Of a DNA stretch of 41,347 nucleotides, positions 8,858 through 16,245 are shown piece after piece. A program made the translations under genes and the position numbers. The stretch is from NCBI GenBank assembly GCA_022837485.1, contig JALHHH010000013.1, positions 38,543 to 79,889 on the forward strand, written 5' to 3'. The DNA comes from Bacteroidales bacterium. GTDB lineage: Bacteria; Bacteroidota; Bacteroidia; Bacteroidales; Lentimicrobiaceae. How positions within the stretch are numbered: the stretch's first letter is position 1; every line of letters starts with the position of its first letter. The notes under the pieces are model-generated. The model was not told where the DNA came from, made no database searches, and worked only from the letters and a program-made list of their open reading frames with translations.

Positions 8858-10564
8858 ATGAAATCAAGGTTAAAAAAAGTTGCCATCCTTGGGATTACAA
8901 TTCCCATGTTGGCCATTGCAGTGTCTCCCTTTGTCCTTACCTCTTGCCAGAATGAGGATGTCAACGAATTTCTTACTGAGCTTCTGGTAGGCGTGCTTGC
9001 CAGCTGGAATGCGGAGGGTGAGAAGCTTGAGGAAATTCCGCAGGATATTGTAATCAATGAAAATACCGGTGGTTTACCAACGGCAACAGACCTCAGCAGC
9101 AAATTTCCTCCCATAGGCGACCAGGGTAAATACGGAACCTGTGTTACATGGGCTGTGGGCTACAATATGAAAACGGCTCTCAACGGAATCGACAACCAGT
9201 GGACAAAAACGCAGCTTGCCCAGGCTTCCAATCAAACGAGTCCGCGCGACCTCTTCCTTGCCATTCCTTCGTCTCAGAAAGGCAGCAACTGCAACGGGAC
9301 TCAGTTTGAATCGGCCATGGATCAGCTGATCACCCGGGGTGGAGCCTCGCTGGCATCTGTGCCATACACTAATCTGGGCGACTGCAGCGAAACTCCCCTG
9401 CCGGCATGGAATCAGGAAGCCGGAGATAATCGCCTGGTTAACTACCGTAAGATAGCCGACAAAAACAATGCAGCCAGCATGACGGTCGAAAATTTCAAGG
9501 CTTATCTTGCAGAAGGCAGGCCGGTAGTGATAGGCGCCAGACTTGGCGACCGCTTCATGCAATGGAAAAGCAGCGCGGTTATCGACTACGACACCTATCT
9601 TAACCCCGGCATGCAGCATGCCTACCATGCTATGGTAATGTCGGGTTACGACGACTCCAGAAATGCATTCAAACTGATGAATACCTGGGGAAGCACCTGG
9701 GGAAATGAAGGTACAATATGGGTAGATTACGACTTCTTTGTCCAGAGTTTTTGTGTTGCCGCTTTTGTGGCCCAGAATAAAACCGATATAAACATCTCAT
9801 CCGGACAGGTAGGCAACGAGAACATATCCACAGGATTGGACGTTCTTGCCTGGAACCTTAAGGACGAAGACAACCCCGAATCGCAGGATCCCCTCGATCG
9901 TCAGATAACCTATAATGTTTACAACTCAGGTACCCAAACCGTAAGAGCTTCCTCGCGCTGGAGTATACTGTACATGTATTACAATGCTTACGACGCCAAC
10001 GACTACGACATTATCATACACGACTACTACACAAATGAGTTCAGCACCACACCCGGTGACAATGAGTACTGGCCCGACGGTTACGGCATTGCCGGCAGCT
10101 GGTGGAATTACATAGATGTTCCCTCGGCTCAGAGCGTGGCCGGCGCGCTCTACAACGACCCGGAAGCCGACTTCCTGTTCACTTACAGCATGCCTTCCCA
10201 CCTTAACGGGAAGTACTACCTGGTACTTCTTGCCGACGGATTCAACGATCTTAGCGAAGTAAACGAAGACAACAACTTCTTTTTCTACAGCAAACCCGAC
10301 GGAATGCCGTTCGACTTTGTAAACGGAGTAATCCAGGGCGAACCGGTTGTAAAGCAATCGGGGGCCGGTAAAACCCCGGGCCTCTTTGCCAATACCGAAA
10401 CACAAACGCTTGTTTCTCCTTCAAACCCGAACACCTATTCGGCCGGCGAGATCATGAAACTTATCAGCAACCGAAGAAGCAAGGGCGAACTGCAACGTAA
10501 GGCTTTGCAGTACAAATTCAAATTCAAAAACAGCGCACGCCAAAACGGGAAGAGCAAAATCTGA
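8858..10564 (+). CDS. Papain-like C1 cysteine peptidase, lipoprotein
   Basis: This 568-residue protein has an N-terminal lipoprotein signal whose lipobox is LTSC with Cys30. The peptidase domain follows (residues ~75-310). PPIGDQGKYGTCVTWA carries the oxyanion-hole Gln and the nucleophile Cys95. HAYHAMVMSGYDD carries the catalytic His (His257), and MNTWGSTWGNEG carries the catalytic Asn275 and the usual N-x-W-G-x-x-W-G motif. All key residues of a C1A (papain-type) peptidase are therefore present, but no long propeptide is visible between the lipidated Cys and the domain. Residues ~320-500 resemble a CARDB/Ig-like beta module (VYNSGTQTVRASS, YYLVLLADGFNDLSEVNEDNN). The last ~60 residues are basic and low in predicted structure. 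It follows the pentapeptide-repeat lipoprotein by 17 bp. Confidence 0.88.
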   Translation: MKSRLKKVAILGITIPMLAIAVSPFVLTSCQNEDVNEFLTELLVGVLASWNAEGEKLEEIPQDIVINENTGGLPTATDLSSKFPPIGDQGKYGTCVTWAVGYNMKTALNGIDNQWTKTQLAQASNQTSPRDLFLAIPSSQKGSNCNGTQFESAMDQLITRGGASLASVPYTNLGDCSETPLPAWNQEAGDNRLVNYRKIADKNNAASMTVENFKAYLAEGRPVVIGARLGDRFMQWKSSAVIDYDTYLNPGMQHAYHAMVMSGYDDSRNAFKLMNTWGSTWGNEGTIWVDYDFFVQSFCVAAFVAQNKTDINISSGQVGNENISTGLDVLAWNLKDEDNPESQDPLDRQITYNVYNSGTQTVRASSRWSILYMYYNAYDANDYDIIIHDYYTNEFSTTPGDNEYWPDGYGIAGSWWNYIDVPSAQSVAGALYNDPEADFLFTYSMPSHLNGKYYLVLLADGFNDLSEVNEDNNFFFYSKPDGMPFDFVNGVIQGEPVVKQSGAGKTPGLFANTETQTLVSPSNPNTYSAGEIMKLISNRRSKGELQRKALQYKFKFKNSARQNGKSKI

Positions 10565-10650
10565 AGCCTGAAACGTACACCCAACATGTTCTGATAAATT
10601 GCATACGTCACTTTACCGGAAAAAATGCCTGCAAGTTTCTCCTTTGTGGT

Positions 10651-10658
10651 TAACTTTG
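10651..10658 (+). promoter_or_regulatory. Bacteroidota-type -7 box for the DUF4332-like gene
   Basis: TAACTTTG matches TAnnTTTG and lies 33 bp before the ATG at 10692. I see no convincing -33 element. The box supports independent transcription of the small helix-hairpin-helix gene. Confidence 0.45.
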
Positions 10659-10691
10659 AACAAAACGATTAAAAACCAAAAATTTATTACT

Positions 10692-11096
10692 ATGGCATCC
10701 ATTGCAGATATTGAAGGAATCGGACCTGTTTACCAGGAAAAACTGGCAGCAGCCGGTATAAAAACCGTTGAAGGCTTACTGAAAGAAGGAGCTTCAAAAA
10801 AAGGACGCGTTGCAATAGCCGCAGCAAGCGGAGTTGACGAAGGAAAAATTCTCGACTGGGTTAATATGGCAGATCTGTTCAGGATAAAAGGCATAGCCAG
10901 CCAGTTTGCCGAACTGCTTAAAGCCTCGGGCGTTGATACGGTTAAAGAACTGAGAACCCGCAATGCAGAGAACCTGCACGCAAAACTCGAAGAAGTGAAT
11001 GAAGCAAAAAAGTTAACCCGCGTCGTTCCTTCGCTCGACAAAGTTGCCGACTTCATCGAACAGGCAAAAGGTCTTGAACCTATGGTTACCCACTAA
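10692..11096 (+). CDS. Small helix-hairpin-helix protein (DUF4332-like)
   Basis: The 134-residue product starts at the ATG at 10692 (MASIADIEGIGPVYQEKL). The longer open frame from 10599 includes the promoter region and is not preferred. Two similar helix-hairpin-helix units are visible: IEGIGPVYQEKLAAAGIKTVEGLL near the N-terminus and IKGIASQFAELLKASGVDTVKELR in the middle. This is the layout of DUF4332 proteins, which resemble the non-specific DNA-binding HhH domains of polymerases and of the ribosomal/topoisomerase families. It is rich in Lys and Glu and has no signal peptide. It is bracketed by its own -7 box and a strong hairpin, so it appears monocistronic. The function is not established; DNA binding is an inference from the fold. 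Confidence 0.75.
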   Translation: MASIADIEGIGPVYQEKLAAAGIKTVEGLLKEGASKKGRVAIAAASGVDEGKILDWVNMADLFRIKGIASQFAELLKASGVDTVKELRTRNAENLHAKLEEVNEAKKLTRVVPSLDKVADFIEQAKGLEPMVTH

Positions 11097-11120
11097 TCAA
11101 ATACTCGTGATTGATTTTCC

Positions 11121-11148
11121 AGGAAGCCCGGTTTGCACCGGGCTTCCT
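11121..11148 (+). terminator. Hairpin terminator after the DUF4332-like gene
   Basis: A perfect 12-bp inverted repeat (AGGAAGCCCGGT / ACCGGGCTTCCT) encloses a TTGC tetraloop 25 bp after the stop codon. The downstream T-run is short, so termination efficiency is uncertain. Confidence 0.65.
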
Positions 11149-11320
11149 GCTTTCAAGACACACAGCAAACAATGAAGTCATACGGAATGGATAATGAAAC
11201 ACGTTTACAATAATTAATATAACACCCAGTATTTTAAGACATTAACTGCACTAAACCATCCGAATCAAAAATAATATTAAAATATAATTAACATTGTTTA
11301 TTATTTTAATAGCATTACAC

Positions 11321-11328
11321 TATATTTG
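11321..11328 (+). promoter_or_regulatory. Bacteroidota-type -7 box for the TetR-family gene
   Basis: TATATTTG matches TAnnTTTG and lies 19 bp upstream of the preferred ATG at 11348. The upstream region (11200-11320) is very AT-rich. This box also argues against the longer reading frame starting at 11294. Confidence 0.55.
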
Positions 11329-11347
11329 CACCTTTAAACAAATTGCT

Positions 11348-11950
11348 ATGGCACCTAACAAAGAACTTCAGGAGCAGCGTATGCGCGGATATTTTAAAGA
11401 TGCTACCCGCGAAATCCTTAAAGGAGAAGGTTTAAAAGCTCTGAGCGTACGTACCGTTGCTGAGCGGGCAGGTTATTCCTTTGCGACCATGTATAACTAT
11501 TTCCGCGATCTCAACGAGCTTATTTTCCTTTGCGTTAACGATTTTATGGAAGAATGCGAGACCTTGGTAAACGAGGTCGGCACAGAAATGGAACCCGGGA
11601 GAGAGCGTTTGAACGTGCGCGTGAAAGCCTACATCTCCTACTTCACCCAATATCCGGGGATTTTTGAGTTGTTTTTTGTGGAAAAGATGAACGATATCGG
11701 CTCAAAACACCCAACGGCACGAACGATCTATGAATTTTCCGACAAGTTGTTCGGGGAAGACGTAGAAGTGCTTACCGGCGCACTTCCGTATGCAGAAAAA
11801 ATCAACAGGGATATACTCGACAATCTTCGCCACTCGGTGACGGGCATGCTGCTTTTTTACAACAACAGACTGCAACCGCGCGATTACAGGGAGTTTATCG
11901 CCATTGCCCTCCGGCAAACGGAACTCTGCCTTGCACCGGCATACGCGTAG
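11348..11950 (+). CDS. TetR/AcrR family transcriptional regulator
   Basis: This 200-residue regulator begins at the ATG at 11348 (MAPNKELQEQRM), downstream of a TATATTTG -7 box. The N-terminal DNA-binding domain is recognisable: the helix ATREILKGEGLKALSVRTVAERAG is followed by the recognition-helix segment YSFATMYNYFRDLNELI, which fits the TetR consensus (T-v-r-x-I-A-x-x-a-G-v-s-x-g-x-l-Y-x-h-F). The C-terminal ~140 residues form the ligand-binding, dimerising helical domain, which is too divergent to suggest a ligand. No efflux or catabolic gene sits beside it; the next gene converges on it. The target is unknown and may be its own promoter or distant genes. Confidence 0.85.
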   Translation: MAPNKELQEQRMRGYFKDATREILKGEGLKALSVRTVAERAGYSFATMYNYFRDLNELIFLCVNDFMEECETLVNEVGTEMEPGRERLNVRVKAYISYFTQYPGIFELFFVEKMNDIGSKHPTARTIYEFSDKLFGEDVEVLTGALPYAEKINRDILDNLRHSVTGMLLFYNNRLQPRDYREFIAIALRQTELCLAPAYA

Positions 11951-12036
11951 GGGTTCGTATTCCACTCATAAAATTTTCGGAATCAATACGTTTCCGAAAA
12001 TCCGGCAAACGTCTCATATTCAACATGAAGACAGAA

Positions 12037-12068
12037 AAAAAACGGAGTCTTTGCAGAATCCGTTTTTT
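12037..12068. terminator. Bidirectional terminator between tetR-type and PLP-enzyme genes
   Basis: AAAAAACGGA and TCCGTTTTTT form a 10-bp stem around a 12-nt loop. It has an A-run on one side and a T-run on the other, so it can terminate both convergent genes. It lies 52 bp before the 3' end of the minus-strand gene. Confidence 0.7.
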
Positions 12069-12119
12069 GCTTGCGAAGTATATTTAAACATTTGATTCCG
12101 AAACAGACAGAATCATCGG

Positions 12120-13322
12120 TTATTTAATTAAACCGGTCTTTTTCATGCTCTGTTCAATGCGTTCCCAGGTGCGTTCGATGTCGTTGTCGAGACCCACGCT
12201 GTAGCGTACGAGTCCCTCGCTGAGTCCCATCTTACGCTGAACATCCTCGGGAACTTCGCTTGAAGTACTTTTTCCGGAATTGCTGAAGAGCGTTTTAAAG
12301 TAGCCCAGACTTACGGCCAGATATCCTACGTCGTTGAGCTCCATATCTTCCATCAGGGCAGAAGCTTTTTCGGCAGTAACCAAATCGATGGCAATCATTC
12401 CGCCGAATCCGTAACCCGGATTCATCATCGATTTCAGCAACTCATGGCCGGGGTGCGGGGGCAGTCCCGGATAAATGGTCCGGAGGCCCATGGCAGTAAA
12501 TTTTTCGGCCAGGAAAGCAGCGTTGAGGCTGTGCTGCTTCATGCGGATGTGTAACGTATGAAGGTTCTTGAGTATGGATGAGGAGCGGAACGGATCGAGC
12601 ACCGGCCCAAGCAGCATAGCGGTTCCGTCGTTAACATCTATCAGGGAATTGATGAATTCGTTGCTTGAGCAGATGGCTCCGGCTACGCAATCGTTTTTTC
12701 CGTTAACGAATTTGGTAAGACTGTAAACCACGATGTGTGCACCCAGTCTGGCGGGGCTCACGATCATAGGCGTGAACGTATTGTCAACAACAAGTTTGAT
12801 CCCGCTTTTATTTGCGATATCGGCGAGTCGGGGGATATCGGATATCTGCAGCAGCGGGTTCGTCATGGTTTCGGTATAGATAAGCCGGGTATTGGGACGA
12901 ATGGCTGCCTCTACGGCTTTCAGGTCGGTAATATCGACGAAGGAAACCTCAACTTTAAATTTCTTGAGGTAGTTGGCAAGGAAAGCAAAAGTTCCTCCGT
13001 AGGTGGTAACACTTGAAACGATGTGATCGCCGCAGTTAACCAGGTGAAGAATGGTGGAAGTAATGGCGCCCATTCCGCTGCCGGTTACCCAGCCAGCTTC
13101 GGTACCTTCCATGGCAGCCATGGCATCGGCCAGGTACTTGTTGCTTGGATTCCAGTGCCGTGAATAAAGAAAACAACCTTCCGTTTCACCATGAAACGTA
13201 TCGGTCATGGTTTTCGCCTGCATAAATGTAAACGTCGCAGAATCGCATACGGAAGGATTTACATCGCCAAACTCGCCGAACTGACGAAGGTCCTGAAGCT
13301 GGCTCGCCGGATCAAATTTCAT
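12120..13322 (-). CDS. PLP-dependent Cys/Met-metabolism enzyme (cystathionine/methionine gamma-lyase family)
   Basis: This is a 400-residue fold-type I PLP enzyme. Landmarks are YSRHWNPSN (residues 53-61, phosphate-binding Tyr and Arg from the partner subunit), TGSGMGAI (residues 80-87), TTYGG (Tyr109, which stacks on the cofactor) and VDNTFTP (Asp180, binds the pyridine nitrogen). SLTKFVNG follows, with Lys204 forming the Schiff base. The segment after the lysine reads NGKND instead of the usual NGHxD, so it belongs to a divergent subgroup. I cannot decide between methionine gamma-lyase, cystathionine gamma-synthase and O-acetylhomoserine sulfhydrylase. The Lrp/AsnC gene is divergently transcribed next to it and is a likely regulator. 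It shares a bidirectional terminator with the tetR-type gene. Confidence 0.88.
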   Translation of the reverse strand: MKFDPASQLQDLRQFGEFGDVNPSVCDSATFTFMQAKTMTDTFHGETEGCFLYSRHWNPSNKYLADAMAAMEGTEAGWVTGSGMGAITSTILHLVNCGDHIVSSVTTYGGTFAFLANYLKKFKVEVSFVDITDLKAVEAAIRPNTRLIYTETMTNPLLQISDIPRLADIANKSGIKLVVDNTFTPMIVSPARLGAHIVVYSLTKFVNGKNDCVAGAICSSNEFINSLIDVNDGTAMLLGPVLDPFRSSSILKNLHTLHIRMKQHSLNAAFLAEKFTAMGLRTIYPGLPPHPGHELLKSMMNPGYGFGGMIAIDLVTAEKASALMEDMELNDVGYLAVSLGYFKTLFSNSGKSTSSEVPEDVQRKMGLSEGLVRYSVGLDNDIERTWERIEQSMKKTGLIK

Positions 13323-13380
13323 AATGGTAAGATTTTAAGGTGAATATCATAATTGAGAAAACATCGTTTCAGGTGTCGTA

Positions 13381-13388
13381 CAAAAATA
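13381..13388 (-). promoter_or_regulatory. -7 box for the PLP-enzyme gene
   Basis: On the minus strand this reads TATTTTTG, matching TAnnTTTG, 58 bp upstream of the start codon. The palindrome at 13392-13408 lies between it and its expected -33 position. Confidence 0.45.
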
Positions 13389-13391
13389 TCG

Positions 13392-13408
13392 GTATTATGT
13401 AATAATAC
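13392..13408. promoter_or_regulatory. Putative Lrp/AsnC operator palindrome
   Basis: GTATTAT-GTA-ATAATAC is a perfect 7-bp inverted repeat with a 3-bp centre, in the 186-bp divergent region between the PLP enzyme and the Lrp/AsnC gene. It abuts the -7 box of the PLP-enzyme gene, where bound protein would block or modulate polymerase. AT-rich 15-17-bp palindromes are typical Lrp/AsnC sites. The assignment to this regulator is inference. Confidence 0.5.
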
Positions 13409-13471
13409 AGCAATAACTACCATCTTTAAGAAAAAAGGTCCGGATTATTTAAATTTCGTAAGCGGTATTTG

Positions 13472-13479
13472 TATTTTTG
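13472..13479 (+). promoter_or_regulatory. -7 box for the Lrp/AsnC gene
   Basis: TATTTTTG matches TAnnTTTG and lies 29 bp before the ATG at 13509. It supports that start over the longer open frame from 13353. Confidence 0.5.
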
Positions 13480-13508
13480 CTGAAATATATGATAATTACC
13501 TTCAAAAT

Positions 13509-13976
13509 ATGGCACACAACTTTCATCTTGACAGTCTCGACCGGAAAATCATCCATCTTCTGGGCTCCAATGCCCGGATGCCATACACTGAGGTTGCCCG
13601 CCGCTGCAAGGTTTCCGGAGCTGCCATACATCAAAGGGTAGCCCGCATGGAAGAAGCCGGAGCGATTTCCGGTTCGGCACTTCGCATGAATCCGCGCGGG
13701 CTGGGGTTTCACACCTGCGCGTTCATAGGCATTCAGGTAAATTTAACTACCAATTCCACCCACGACGAGGTCTTCCAAAAAATCCGGAAGATTCCGGAAA
13801 TTGTCGAATGCCACCATATTTCCGGAAAATACTCGCTGCTTGTAAAAATCTACACCCGAAACAACGAAGACCTGAAACGGGTAATTGTGGAGCAAATACA
13901 GTCGATCCCTGAAATAACGTTCACCGAAACCTTTATTTCCCTGGAAACCGGCTTCGAGCGGAATCTGCAACCCTGA
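13509..13976 (+). CDS. Lrp/AsnC family transcriptional regulator
   Basis: This 155-residue regulator starts at the ATG at 13509 (MAHNFHLDSLDRKIIHLL). The N-terminal winged-helix domain has the family signature LDxxDRKIIxLLxxNARMPYTEVARRCKVSGAAIHQRVARMEEAGAI, shown here in part. The C-terminal ~85 residues form the RAM/AsnC ligand-binding domain (AFIGIQVNL, VFQKIRKIPEIVECHHISGKYSLLVKIYTRNNEDLKRVI). Such proteins are octameric amino-acid-responsive regulators. Divergence from a PLP amino-acid enzyme, with a perfect palindrome between them, suggests it regulates that gene and itself; the effector could be methionine or another sulfur or branched amino acid. Confidence 0.9.
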   Translation: MAHNFHLDSLDRKIIHLLGSNARMPYTEVARRCKVSGAAIHQRVARMEEAGAISGSALRMNPRGLGFHTCAFIGIQVNLTTNSTHDEVFQKIRKIPEIVECHHISGKYSLLVKIYTRNNEDLKRVIVEQIQSIPEITFTETFISLETGFERNLQP

Positions 13977-14028
13977 CCAGCCTTATGCATCCCTGAGGAA
14001 GCTTCGGACAAACAAAACCACTTCCTGC

Positions 14029-14058
14029 TTGTTGAAGCCCTGTAATTTTCTAACTTTG
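14029..14058 (+). promoter_or_regulatory. Promoter of the dihydrolipoamide dehydrogenase gene
   Basis: TTG at 14029-14031 and TAACTTTG at 14051-14058 are separated by 19 bp, a good Bacteroidota -33/-7 arrangement. The start codon follows 26 bp later. Confidence 0.6.
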
Positions 14059-14084
14059 CAAAACATTAAAACATTTCATTCATT

Positions 14085-15476
14085 ATGAATTTTGACCTTA
14101 TCGTAATAGGCTCAGGCCCCGGCGGTTATGTTGCAGCCATCCGGGCTTCCCAACTTGGGATGAAAGTAGGTGTTGTTGAACGTTCCGAACTGGGCGGCAT
14201 TTGTCTCAACTGGGGATGTATCCCCACCAAGGCACTGCTGAAAAGTGCCCAGGTTTATGAATACGTAAGCCATGCCGCCGATTACGGGATCACCCTTGAA
14301 GGGGAAGCAAAAGCCGATTTTGAAGCCATCGTAAAACGCAGCCGCGGTGTTGCAGAAGGCATGAGCAAAGGAATACAGTTCCTGTTTAAAAAGAATAAAA
14401 TTGAACTCATCGCCGGTACCGGCAAACTGAAACCGGGCAAAACCGTTGAGGTAACCGACGCTGAAGGAAAAAAGACGGAACTTAAAGCCAGTCATATCAT
14501 TCTGGCAACCGGAGCCCGCTCACGCGAACTGCCCAACCTGAAACAGGACGGTAAAAAAATCATCGGTTACAGGGAAGCCATGAACCTGCCCAAACAGCCT
14601 GCAAGCATGGTAGTTGTCGGCTCAGGCGCCATCGGATCCGAGTTTGCCTATTTCTACAATGCCCTCGGCACCAAGGTAACCCTGGTTGAGTTTATGCCCA
14701 ATGTTGTTCCCGTCGAGGATGAAGAAGTTTCAAAACAACTGGAACGCAGCTTCAAGAAAGCCGGGATGAAAGTCATGACCTCTTCAACCGTTGAATCGGT
14801 GAATACTTCAGGTGATCTGTGCAAGGTTACCGTCAAGACAAAAAAAGGCGAAGAGATCATCGAAGCAGAAATCGTTCTTTCTGCCGTAGGAATAAGCACC
14901 AACCTGGAAGGTCTCGGACTGGAAGAAACCGGTGTCAGCATTAAAAACGGCAAGGTGGAAGTGGACGATTACTACCGCACAAGCGTGGAAGGCGTTTACG
15001 CCATCGGTGATATTGTCGGCGGACCTGCCCTGGCACACGTTGCATCGCACGAAGGTATGATCTGCGTGGAAAAAATTGCCGGAAAGCACGTTGAGCCCCT
15101 CAATTACGGCAACATACCCGGATGTACCTATACGCACCCTGAAATTGCTTCGGTTGGAATGACTGAAAAAGCTGCCCGTGAAGCCGGCTACGAGATCAAA
15201 ATCGGCAAATTCCCGTTCTCTGCATCCGGAAAGGCCAGCGCTGCCGGTGCAAAAGAGGGGTTTGTGAAAGTTATTTTTGATGCAAAGTACGGCGAATGGC
15301 TGGGTGCACACCTCATTGGTGAAAATGTAACCGAAATGATCGCAGAAGTGGTTGTAGCGCGTAAGCTGGAAACTACCGGCGAGGAGATCATCAAATCGGT
15401 ACACCCCCATCCCACCATGTCGGAAGCCATTATGGAAGCCGTTGCCGCTGCATACGATGAAGTAATTCACATCTGA
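14085..15476 (+). CDS. lpdA: Dihydrolipoamide dehydrogenase (E3)
   Basis: This 463-residue flavoprotein disulfide reductase re-oxidises the lipoyl groups of 2-oxoacid dehydrogenase or glycine-cleavage complexes with NAD+. The FAD-binding GSGPGGYVAAIRASQLG is at residues ~8-24. The redox-active disulfide motif is LGGICLNWGCIPTKAL, a known variant of GGTCLNxGCIPSK. The NAD-binding GSGAIGSEFAYF follows mid-protein. The second FAD motif is VEGVYAIGDIVGGPALAHVA. The C-terminal HPHPTMSEAIMEA supplies the catalytic His-Glu pair. Length and all motifs are canonical. No E1 or E2 gene lies beside it, so it may serve several complexes encoded elsewhere. Confidence 0.95.
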   Translation: MNFDLIVIGSGPGGYVAAIRASQLGMKVGVVERSELGGICLNWGCIPTKALLKSAQVYEYVSHAADYGITLEGEAKADFEAIVKRSRGVAEGMSKGIQFLFKKNKIELIAGTGKLKPGKTVEVTDAEGKKTELKASHIILATGARSRELPNLKQDGKKIIGYREAMNLPKQPASMVVVGSGAIGSEFAYFYNALGTKVTLVEFMPNVVPVEDEEVSKQLERSFKKAGMKVMTSSTVESVNTSGDLCKVTVKTKKGEEIIEAEIVLSAVGISTNLEGLGLEETGVSIKNGKVEVDDYYRTSVEGVYAIGDIVGGPALAHVASHEGMICVEKIAGKHVEPLNYGNIPGCTYTHPEIASVGMTEKAAREAGYEIKIGKFPFSASGKASAAGAKEGFVKVIFDAKYGEWLGAHLIGENVTEMIAEVVVARKLETTGEEIIKSVHPHPTMSEAIMEAVAAAYDEVIHI

Positions 15477-15485
15477 TACACCGCA

Positions 15486-15549
15486 GAGGGGCTGTTTCAG
15501 AATCCGGCTGAAAACCGGAATTTAAACGACCCCTTTGTTTTCTTTTTTA
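15486..15549 (+). terminator. Probable terminator between lpdA and rfbC
   Basis: An imperfect stem pairs AGGGGCTGTT with AACGACCCCT around an inner AATCCGG/CCGGAATT pairing, and is followed by a T-rich run near 15534-15548. It lies about 10 bp after the lpdA stop. The mismatches make this a moderate call. Confidence 0.45.
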
Positions 15550-15554
15550 CCGAT

Positions 15555-16100
15555 ATGGAAATAGTGCCTACCGAAATACCCGATGTACTGATCATCAAAC
15601 CCGATGTTTTCACCGATGAGCGCGGGTATTTTTTTGAATCGTACAACCGCGGGAAGTTCACTGCTGCCGGTATCGACATAAATTTTGTTCAGGATAACGA
15701 AAGTAAATCCATGAAAGGCGTTTTGCGCGGTCTTCATTTCCAGAAACCGCCGTTCAGTCAGGGTAAACTGGTACGTGTTATGCGCGGAGCGGTACTCGAT
15801 GTTGCAGTAGATCTCCGCAGCGGATCTTCATGGTATGGCAAATGGGTAGCTGTTGAGCTGAACGATACAAATAAATGGATGTACTGGATCCCGCCCGGTT
15901 TTGCGCACGGATTTCTGACGCTGGAAGACGATACTGTGTTTTTTTACAAATGCACGAATGAATACAACAAAGCTTCCGAGGGCAGTGTACGCTGGAACGA
16001 TCCCGACCTGAACATCCAATGGAATTATCCCGATCCCGTTCTCTCTGCCAAAGACCGTGAGGCTCCGCTCTTCCGGGAACTGGACCCCGTTTTTCCCTGA
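15555..16100 (+). CDS. rfbC: dTDP-4-dehydrorhamnose 3,5-epimerase
   Basis: This 181-residue cupin epimerase of the dTDP-L-rhamnose pathway supplies nucleotide sugar for surface polysaccharide. Canonical family segments are DERGYFFESYN near the N-terminus and QDNESKSMKGVLRGLHFQ with catalytic His61. Lys71 is in GKLVRV, and VLDVAVDLR carries Asp86. WIPPGFAHGFLTLEDDTVFFYKCTNEYN carries His118 and the catalytic Tyr near residue 131. Length is typical (180-185). The rest of the pathway (rfbA, rfbB, rfbD) is not in the window, so the gene is isolated here. Assignment is secure. Confidence 0.95.
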   Translation: MEIVPTEIPDVLIIKPDVFTDERGYFFESYNRGKFTAAGIDINFVQDNESKSMKGVLRGLHFQKPPFSQGKLVRVMRGAVLDVAVDLRSGSSWYGKWVAVELNDTNKWMYWIPPGFAHGFLTLEDDTVFFYKCTNEYNKASEGSVRWNDPDLNIQWNYPDPVLSAKDREAPLFRELDPVFP

Positions 16101-16245
16101 GTTTTCCGCCAAACCGCACTGCCAGGCATTCAATAATAACGGGAATCCGGTAGGCGGTGCCGGTTCCGTCTTTCCAGCCTCCCGAATTAATAAAAATTAT
16201 ACGGGAAAACGCAATTTGGCGTTTATATCCGTAAAGAAACACCTG

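Noticed and set aside
16057..16245. N-terminal extension of the lytic transglycosylase into rfbC
   Set aside because: It overlaps the end of rfbC and would bury the N-terminal membrane/signal segment that begins at 16246.
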